This document shows positions 1-5,483 of a stretch of DNA of 6,719 bases, piece by piece. Each line of letters opens with the position of its first letter. The first letter of the stretch is position 1. The notes beneath the pieces were generated by a model, which did not search any database, was not told the origin of the DNA, and was given only the letters and a program-made list of their open reading frames with translations. This DNA comes from Ignavibacteria bacterium. Lineage in GTDB: Bacteria > Bacteroidota > Ignavibacteria > Ignavibacteriales > Melioribacteraceae. The stretch covers positions 1 to 6,719 of the forward strand of contig DAIEQT010000142.1 in assembly GCA_027347545.1 (NCBI GenBank), read 5' to 3'. Both the position numbers and the translations under genes were made by a program.

Positions 1-95
1 GTTAAGATTGTTAGCACGCAGATTAATTATGATTTTTATGATCGATTAGGATAAATCATAAAAAATCTTAATCATCTTAACAAATCAGCGTTCTG
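1..95. repeat. Long imperfect inverted repeat, probable end of a dispersed intergenic repeat
   Basis: Positions 1-81 fold into one extended stem. Bases 1-8 (gttaagat) pair with 74-81 (atcttaac), 21-26 (gattaa) with 68-73 (ttaatc), and 31-42 (gatttttatgat) with 55-67 with one bulged A. The apical loop is 43-54. The interruptions are 9-20 and 27-30 on the left arm only. The sequence past 81 (caaatcagcgttctg, 81-95) has no partner inside the window, which suggests the left arm continues upstream of base 1. The wording resembles AT-rich intergenic repeats that I recall from Bacteroidota-type genomes, but that is memory and not a search. It encodes nothing. It could also serve as a 3' hairpin for an upstream gene. 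Confidence 0.5.
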
Positions 96-138
96 CTTTT
101 TCATTTTTTCAAACTAAGACTGCTAACCTGACAGCATT

Positions 139-150
139 GCCATATATGGC
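139..150. promoter_or_regulatory. Perfect 12-bp palindrome, possible operator
   Basis: gccatatatggc is identical to its reverse complement. It lies 111 bases upstream of the ATG at 262, between the two copies of the direct repeat. The size and symmetry fit a dimeric regulator site, but no regulator gene is present in the window and no second copy was seen, so the operator role is a guess. Confidence 0.25.
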
Positions 151-168
151 GTCTTTACAAATGCCACG

Positions 169-177
169 TTATCCACA
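169..177 (+). promoter_or_regulatory. Consensus DnaA-box 9-mer
   Basis: TTATCCACA matches the classical high-affinity DnaA box exactly. Only one copy was found in the intergenic region. A single box does not make a replication origin; it could mean DnaA-linked regulation or titration, or simply chance in AT-rich DNA. Confidence 0.25.
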
Positions 178-261
178 AAACAATCAACAGTAAAAAAACA
201 ATTTCAAACTAAGTATCTCTTCCTTATTTTTCCCGCCACTAAACAATATCAAGAGATTTCT

Positions 262-3200
262 ATGAAGAAAGTTCAACTCATCCTTTTAGTTTTATTGGTT
301 TCATTTTCTCTTAGCACAGCGCAGAATAACATAACCGTAAAAAATGCTGGATTTGAAGAAGGCGGAAACGCCTGGAAAATTTCCGGCAATGGCAAAGTGA
401 TTTTTGATGGCTCGGTTTTTCACGATGGCAGTAAAAGTGTTTCCGCCGAACATGAAGATTGGAGCAAAACTCAAATTGCATCCGAAGAAGTAACTCTAAA
501 AGTTGGGCATATATATAGATTAAGCGGTTGGGCAAAAGCTGAATCGGGTTACTCAAATAATTATGATCAATATCCAACACCGGTTGCGGCTTGCATAACA
601 ATGGAATCATTTCCATTTACAAATAGTTCACCGGCTGTTGGTGCAACTAGCGATTGGAAAAAACTCGAAGTTATGTTTGTCGCACTAAAATCAACAGATA
701 AAGTTTGTTTGAATTTCGGATACAACGGAAACGCGAAAGGAAAAGTTTGGTTCGACGATATTCAACTTGAAGAAGTAACGGACATCTCGCAATACATTCC
801 GGTGGAAACTGTACGCTGGCAAGGTCCGGCATTCCGTTACGAAGATAAAGGCTGGATATTTGTTCACATTGAAGGAAAACCATATCAGCGCGGATATCAA
901 TATGGATATTTACTTGCCGAAGAAATCAAAACATTCATAGAGAAATTAGCTGTAAGCGCAAATGCGGGCGATCCGGCTGCTGCGTGGCGGCAAAGCAGAT
1001 TTGGAACTGACGCAACATTTCTGCGCAAGTATGATGAAGAATATTTAACCGAGATGAAAGGAATTGCAGATGGCGCTGCAAAAGCCGGCGCAAAAGTTTT
1101 TGACCGCGCTGTAGATTTTCTTGATATAGTTGCAATCAATTCTTCAGTTGATTTAGATTATCTGCAAGGCGCATTGAATGTAACTCCTAATCCGCTTACC
1201 GGAAAATCTTTTCTTGCAAACGAAGATGAACTGAATTTACCGGAGCGGCTTCACAAATGTTCTTCGTTTCTTGCAAACAACTCTGCTACAAAAGACGGGA
1301 AAATTGTTTTCGGTCAGCTTTTTATGTGGGGCGGCTACACCGGCTATCATTGGAATGTTATTGTTGATGTTGTTCCAACGGAAGGAAACAGATTGGTGTA
1401 TCAAACATTCCCGGGCGGGATTCATTCCGGTTCAGATTTCTATATGAACTCTGCCGGAATAATGATTGGCGAAACTACTGTTCAGCAAACTCCTTACAAC
1501 GCAGATGGAATTCCTCAATCAAATAGAATCCGCAAAGCAGCACAGTATGCAAACAATGTTGATGATGTTGAAAGAATTATGACAACTAAAAACAACGGTA
1601 TGTACACAAACGATTGGTTGATTGGCGATGTAAAGAAAAATGAAATTGCTATTCTTCTTTTAGGAACAAACAAGTGGAAGTTGTGGAGAAGCAGCAAGAA
1701 GGATTGGTATAACGATGCGAAAGATTTTTATTGGAGCGATAACAACAACAAGGATTTAGAAGTTAGAAAGGAATACATATCAAATCCGGATGACGCGCCG
1801 AGCGATATAATTTTTCGTCCCGTTAACCGCGATATAGCCTTCTGGAATTTCTATCAGCAAAACAAAGGTAACATTGATTACCAAGCAGGAATTAATTTAT
1901 GGAATTCCTCTCCTATAAACCGTCCGCACGCTTGCGATGGAAAAGTTACAACTTCGGAAATGGCTGAGCAGATGGTATTTCTGCTTCACAATGGAAAAGT
2001 AACATTGCGCGAACAAATGGTTGGTGAAAACGGAAGAATGCCCGATTTGGTAAATGCAGTTCCAAGATTAACATTAGGTTATGCGGCAGCATCGCCAATT
2101 TATATTGCCGAAAAGCTGAAAGAGTTAAAAACTAAAACCGTTCAGCAACAGAAAATTTTTGCCCCTGCTTCAAATTATTCTGAAGCGAAAGAGGTTTATT
2201 CATTTGATAAAGAAACCTTGTGGAAGGGAACTGTTTATCCAGCGAGCGAAAAAGAAAATTGGTTTGTAAGCGGAACAGCTGCATACTACAATTTGCTGAA
2301 GCAATTACCAGATGATGCTGAGCGCGCTTTCAATTATACTAAAGATGAATTGACAGAATTGAATTACAGATTGCTTTACACTATCTCAAAAGAAGGAGCA
2401 GTTGAACCGCTTAACGCAAAGACTGTTTACGATAAGTATAACAATTATCAAATTCCTAGAATCAAAGCAACGTACTTGCTGCATCAGCTTAGGTTAAAAC
2501 TTGGTAACAAAACCTTTTCTGTTGTAATGAACAAGATTCATGAGCAATACAGAGAGAAGAATATCAAAACTGAAGATGTGCTTGCTACTATCGAGAAATT
2601 GTGCGGCGAAGAAACTAAGGAACTTGCTTTGCAATGGCTAAACCGGAGCGATGTTCCAAATGTTAACTTTAGTGCCGCTGTGGAGAAATCGGCTGATGGT
2701 TACAAAGTAAAATTGAACATCAACCAAACCGGAACAGATTACAAATTCTTTACAACTGTTGCTTTTGATTTTGCAAAGGAAAGAGTTGTAAAAATCGTTG
2801 AGGTACAAGAATCTAACCAAACTATAGAACTGACATTTAAAGAAAAACCGCTGAAAGTTATTTTGAATTACGGAAATGATATTCCGGTGCAGAGAAAAAA
2901 TTTCTACACCTACCAAAACCTGTTCGATGATTTTGCTAACATTCTGATTGTTTACGGCACAAACCAGCAAGTTGAAGCGAATCATACAATTGCGCTCCGC
3001 TACCAAAAAGTAATTGCAGATAGATTTACCGAAGTGTTCTCCCCGATAAAGAAAGATGGAGAGGTAAATGAAAAAGAGTTAGCCGAAAATGATTTGGTAA
3101 TCCTCGGTTCGCCAACAGAAAATAGTTTGGCAAGAATCATCTGCGAGAAACTTGGCGTTGAAACCGGCAAATATTTCTTTAAGTGGCTGGGCACAACCTA

Positions 3201-3411
3201 TAACTATAATAACGATGGTTTGTATGTAACTTTTCCAAATCCGTTCAACGAAAAGAAAACAGTTTATTTGTTTTTAGCTAACAGCGCACAAGAGTTATAT
3301 CAAATGACTAAGCGCCATCAGCCCGCTCCGGCGTGGGCTTTGTTTAAGGGTGATAAAATTGTGAAAAGAAGTTACCACACTGTGGATGAATTAGAAACAA
3401 CGATAAATTAG
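262..3411 (+). CDS. Secreted multidomain Ntn hydrolase of the C45/phospholipase-B-like type
   Basis: This is a 1049-residue exported protein. Residues 1-20 form a Sec signal peptide (MKK, hydrophobic core, SxA cleavage before Q21). Residues 22-172 look like a CBM4/9-type jelly roll, opening NAGFEEG and closing VWFDDIQLEEV. Residues about 185-610 are the Ntn-hydrolase domain: GYQYGYLLAEEI (211-222), HKCSSF with nucleophile candidate Cys333, a DGKIVFGQ strand, GIHSGSDFYMNSAG (386-399), NDWLIGD (450-456) and HACDGK (556-561). Members cleave or transfer acyl groups at amide or ester bonds, and many self-cleave just before the Cys. The substrate here is unknown. Residues about 640-840 resemble the C-terminal helical part of M1 peptidases (KATYLLHQLRLKLGNKTF, TEDV, QWLNR), but no HExxH exists anywhere, so it is not a metallopeptidase. 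Residues about 890-1035 (ILIVYGT, DLVILGSPTEN, FPNPFNEKK) form an alpha/beta domain like one appended to some secreted S9-type peptidases. The ATG is preceded by a weak AAGAGA (251-256). A strong terminator follows, so the gene is probably monocistronic. Confidence is high for the gene and Ntn class, moderate for the last two domains. Confidence 0.85.
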   Translation: MKKVQLILLVLLVSFSLSTAQNNITVKNAGFEEGGNAWKISGNGKVIFDGSVFHDGSKSVSAEHEDWSKTQIASEEVTLKVGHIYRLSGWAKAESGYSNNYDQYPTPVAACITMESFPFTNSSPAVGATSDWKKLEVMFVALKSTDKVCLNFGYNGNAKGKVWFDDIQLEEVTDISQYIPVETVRWQGPAFRYEDKGWIFVHIEGKPYQRGYQYGYLLAEEIKTFIEKLAVSANAGDPAAAWRQSRFGTDATFLRKYDEEYLTEMKGIADGAAKAGAKVFDRAVDFLDIVAINSSVDLDYLQGALNVTPNPLTGKSFLANEDELNLPERLHKCSSFLANNSATKDGKIVFGQLFMWGGYTGYHWNVIVDVVPTEGNRLVYQTFPGGIHSGSDFYMNSAGIMIGETTVQQTPYNADGIPQSNRIRKAAQYANNVDDVERIMTTKNNGMYTNDWLIGDVKKNEIAILLLGTNKWKLWRSSKKDWYNDAKDFYWSDNNNKDLEVRKEYISNPDDAPSDIIFRPVNRDIAFWNFYQQNKGNIDYQAGINLWNSSPINRPHACDGKVTTSEMAEQMVFLLHNGKVTLREQMVGENGRMPDLVNAVPRLTLGYAAASPIYIAEKLKELKTKTVQQQKIFAPASNYSEAKEVYSFDKETLWKGTVYPASEKENWFVSGTAAYYNLLKQLPDDAERAFNYTKDELTELNYRLLYTISKEGAVEPLNAKTVYDKYNNYQIPRIKATYLLHQLRLKLGNKTFSVVMNKIHEQYREKNIKTEDVLATIEKLCGEETKELALQWLNRSDVPNVNFSAAVEKSADGYKVKLNINQTGTDYKFFTTVAFDFAKERVVKIVEVQESNQTIELTFKEKPLKVILNYGNDIPVQRKNFYTYQNLFDDFANILIVYGTNQQVEANHTIALRYQKVIADRFTEVFSPIKKDGEVNEKELAENDLVILGSPTENSLARIICEKLGVETGKYFFKWLGTTYNYNNDGLYVTFPNPFNEKKTVYLFLANSAQELYQMTKRHQPAPAWALFKGDKIVKRSYHTVDELETTIN

Positions 3412-3430
3412 AGAAACAAAAAGCAAGCAG

Positions 3431-3466
3431 CATGTGCCCGCTAATTCAAACGGGCGCATGTTTTTT
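3431..3466 (+). terminator. Rho-independent terminator of the hydrolase gene
   Basis: Arms catgtgcccg (3431-3440) and cgggcgcatg (3451-3460) pair over ten bases with a single G-U wobble around a 10-base loop, followed directly by six T (3461-3466). It starts 20 bases after the stop codon at 3409-3411. On the opposite strand the nearest T run is several bases from the stem, so it should work mainly in the + direction. Confidence 0.92.
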
Positions 3467-3568
3467 CCAATTAATAGCAAACAATTCAATTGCTTCATTA
3501 GAAATGTTAACCTTTGTGAAAAGTTCTTGGGGAAAACGAACCGGATTACCACCTTTTATTTAACTCAT
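3446..3568 (-). pseudogene. Possible remnant of a MazE/AbrB-type antitoxin
   Basis: Reading the minus strand from the ATG at 3568-3566 gives M-S, a TAA stop as third codon, then IKGGNPVRFPQELFTKVNIS followed by NEAIELFAINWKKHAPV and a TGA at 3448-3446. This aligns by eye with the swapped-hairpin DNA-binding core of MazE-like antitoxins (pattern: WGNSPAVRIP, then a helix of the LLEK type, then a short 'is-devel' strand). About two residues are missing between GN and VRFP, and the tail is cut short. No toxin gene follows on that strand, where the space is taken by the end of the hydrolase gene and its terminator. The early stop, the internal deletion and the missing partner suggest a decayed fragment. 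At some 39 residues the likeness could be accidental. Confidence 0.3.
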
Positions 3569-3640
3569 TCTTTGGATATTATTGTGCCACTTTTCTTTAG
3601 GAACAAGATTTAAGAATCCAGTAAAAAGGTACAAGATAGA

Positions 3641-5482
3641 ATGACAGACAAAATAATCAGCAGATTTAATCCAAAGATGCTATTCTCATTTTTCGTTTTA
3701 CTTTTCACGGTTTCCATTCTAGCGCAGCAAAAAGCAATAGTAGCTAAAGCCGGCGCTTCATCCATCTCAAAGGAGGAGTTTACAAAACGATTCGAGCTTT
3801 CACCTCATCCGCGTCCTGATAAAAACTTTGATTCAACTCAGATTAAAAAGGATTTTCTTAAAACCTTGATTGCCGAAAAGCTATTAGCACAAGAAGCAGT
3901 TAAGAACGGATTTGATAAGACAAAAGAATTTACAGATGCATATAATTTTATGCGCGATTTCTACTTGCGCGATATGCTTTATACCAAAGAAGTTAAAAGT
4001 AAAATTGTTGCTCCGGACTCCGAAATAGTTATCGGGAAGAATAGAATTAGAAAAACCATTAACACAAAATTTATTTTTTCTACTGACGAAGCAGAAATAG
4101 TAGGAATAGCAAATGCGCTAATAAATGGTGCTTCGTTCGATTCCATACTGGTAACACGCCCGGAAAAGGATGAGCAAAAAAATGCCGCGGAAGTAACTTT
4201 TGGTACGATGCATAAGAAAATGGAAGATGCAATTTTTAGCTTAGCCCCCGAACAATTAACGCCGGTTATTGAGCTTAAAGAAGGCTGGTACATCTGCAAA
4301 GTTTATTCCGTCTCAATCAAAAATTCTTTAGATGATAAAGATATCCGTAAAGTTAAGCGTGTGGTAGAAGACAGAGTAGAAGATAAAATCTATCAAGAAT
4401 TTTATAAGAAATTTTTCAAAGGAATTGTTGTTAATGCAGATAGAAAATTGTTCAACTCGCTTTACGAAGCGATTGATGTTTTTCTGAAGGGAAACAAGAA
4501 TACACTTATTCCCAACAAAGGTAAGTTTACCATTTACGAAACAGAGATAACGAAAATTAGAAAGCTATTAACCGAGAAGGACTTAGCAGCATCGTTTATT
4601 AAATTTGAAAAAAATCCAGTAACGTTAAGCGGGTTTTTAGATTACATGAACCTAGCCGGCTTCGATTTTCTCCGCACAGAAAGCGGATACATTAAACGCC
4701 GGCTGAACAGCTACATTTCAAACTATATACAAAATCAAATAGTTGCTCGCGAAGCATTAAAGCGTGGTTATGATAAATTGCCGGAAGTAGCGGACGATAT
4801 GAAAATTTGGAAAGACAATTATTTATCCAACATGATGATGAAACAAAACTTCAAAGCACAAGCTGTTTCGGACGAAGAGGCATACTCATTCTTTTCTAAA
4901 AACAGCGGTATTATACCTAAACCGGACGAAGTAAAATTCACTAAAATTGTTTCGGATGATCTTGATGTAATTCAGAAAGTTTTAGAAGGAGCCGAAAATG
5001 GTGAAGATTTTTCTAAAATGAAAAAAATCTACTCAAAAACAGAAAATACTGAAGAGGAAGAAAAATATCATCCGCTTAACCAGCAAGGCGATTTGTGGAA
5101 AGCACTCGGCAGCATGAAAATTGGCGAGGTTTATGGTCCGCTAAAACTTGAAGATGGGTTTGCCGTTATTAAGCTAATTGACAAAAAAGAAGGCAAGAAA
5201 GAACAAATAGAATCTTTTGAAGAAGCTAAGCCGCAACTGAAAGGTATATTGCAAACAAAAAAAATGTACAATGATCTGGAAAACACTACAGCAAAACTTG
5301 CCGTTGATAAAAATATTCAGATCAACGAAAAGGTTCTGCAATCAATAAAGGTAAATATGCTGAACATTATTGTTTACCGCCGTTTTGGATTTGGCGGACA
5401 GCAGCTTGCAGTTCCTTATGCGCCAAATTTTTCCAGCTGGTTTGAAAAATATGAAGAACTAAAGAAACTTCTTTCGTTATAA
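3641..5482 (+). CDS. SurA/PpiC-like periplasmic foldase with two parvulin-type domains
   Basis: This 613-residue protein has an N-terminal export signal: basic MTDKIISRFNPK, a hydrophobic stretch 13-27, and likely cleavage A28|Q29. Two similar halves follow. Residues about 32-120 are a SurA-N-like helical part (KAGASSISKEEFTKRFE, then LIAEKLLAQEAVKNGF), followed by a parvulin-like domain at about 138-225. Residues about 308-410 repeat the helical part (IQNQIVAREALKRGYDKLPE), followed by a second parvulin-like domain at about 429-515 (GDLWKALGSMKIGEVYGPLK). A short tail ends the protein. Such proteins chaperone outer-membrane or secreted proteins and may isomerise prolyl bonds. The family histidine in the first strand and the one in the last (GyHii) are replaced in both domains (TKFIF and GWYIC; KFTKI and GFAVI), so catalysis is doubtful and a pure chaperone role is likelier. 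Start 3641 is preferred over the ATG at 3677, because the latter would leave the signal peptide without positive charges. The next gene begins one base after the stop. Confidence 0.85.
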   Translation: MTDKIISRFNPKMLFSFFVLLFTVSILAQQKAIVAKAGASSISKEEFTKRFELSPHPRPDKNFDSTQIKKDFLKTLIAEKLLAQEAVKNGFDKTKEFTDAYNFMRDFYLRDMLYTKEVKSKIVAPDSEIVIGKNRIRKTINTKFIFSTDEAEIVGIANALINGASFDSILVTRPEKDEQKNAAEVTFGTMHKKMEDAIFSLAPEQLTPVIELKEGWYICKVYSVSIKNSLDDKDIRKVKRVVEDRVEDKIYQEFYKKFFKGIVVNADRKLFNSLYEAIDVFLKGNKNTLIPNKGKFTIYETEITKIRKLLTEKDLAASFIKFEKNPVTLSGFLDYMNLAGFDFLRTESGYIKRRLNSYISNYIQNQIVAREALKRGYDKLPEVADDMKIWKDNYLSNMMMKQNFKAQAVSDEEAYSFFSKNSGIIPKPDEVKFTKIVSDDLDVIQKVLEGAENGEDFSKMKKIYSKTENTEEEEKYHPLNQQGDLWKALGSMKIGEVYGPLKLEDGFAVIKLIDKKEGKKEQIESFEEAKPQLKGILQTKKMYNDLENTTAKLAVDKNIQINEKVLQSIKVNMLNIIVYRRFGFGGQQLAVPYAPNFSSWFEKYEELKKLLSL

Positions 5483-5483
5483 C

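Larger units (their letters stand above)
107..213 (+). repeat. 12-bp direct repeat tttcaaactaag, two copies
   Basis: Exact copies occupy 107-118 and 202-213, 95 bases apart start to start, both in the non-coding leader of the hydrolase gene. The match does not extend beyond 12 bases on either side. A 12-base repeat by chance in some 260 bases is unlikely, though AT-richness raises the odds. It could be a paired regulator-binding site or the trace of a small duplication or insertion. The sequence alone does not decide this. Confidence 0.45.
96..261. other. Non-coding leader region upstream of the secreted hydrolase
   Basis: No credible reading frame lies between the hairpin repeat and the ATG at 262. 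The stretch is AT-rich. It contains two copies of tttcaaactaag (107-118 and 202-213), a 12-bp palindrome (139-150), a DnaA-box-like 9-mer (169-177) and a pyrimidine-rich tract (about 214-237). A TTTACA hexamer at 154-159 resembles a -35 box, but no matching -10 box sits 16-18 bases downstream. No Bacteroidota-type -7 motif stands out either, so I call no promoter. The promoter of the gene at 262 must presumably lie here. Confidence 0.6.
3412..3640. other. Intergenic region between hydrolase and foldase genes
   Basis: This 229-base gap holds the terminator (3431-3466) and the possible antitoxin remnant on the minus strand. The promoter for the next two genes should lie between about 3467 and 3630, but I could not pick out a convincing -35/-10 pair or a Bacteroidota-type -33/-7 pair. 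AAAAAGG (3623-3629) is the only ribosome-binding-like stretch before the ATG at 3641, with an 11-base spacer. Confidence 0.6.

Noticed and set aside
1..261. Replication origin
   Set aside because: There is one DnaA box only, no cluster of boxes, and no replication genes in the window.
897..1139. Minus-strand open frames inside the hydrolase gene (897-1139, also 2638-3006 and others)
   Set aside because: They lie wholly antisense to a clearly coding frame with strong family motifs. Their translations show no domain pattern and no ribosome-binding sites.
2182..2790. Active M1 metallopeptidase domain in the hydrolase
   Set aside because: Only the C-terminal helical pattern is seen. There is no HExxH; HEQYR at residues 760-764 is not a zinc motif.
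3432..3563. A 43-codon + strand open frame starting inside the terminator hairpin
   Set aside because: Its ATG lies in the terminator stem, it has no ribosome-binding site, and its translation has no recognisable features.
3979..4299. Minus-strand 106-codon frame inside the foldase gene
   Set aside because: It is a shadow of the well-supported + strand frame, and the translation is low-complexity and unrecognisable.
3677..5482. Alternative start of the foldase gene at the ATG at 3677
   Set aside because: Starting there removes the basic residues before the hydrophobic core and leaves a poor signal peptide. There is also no better ribosome-binding site.
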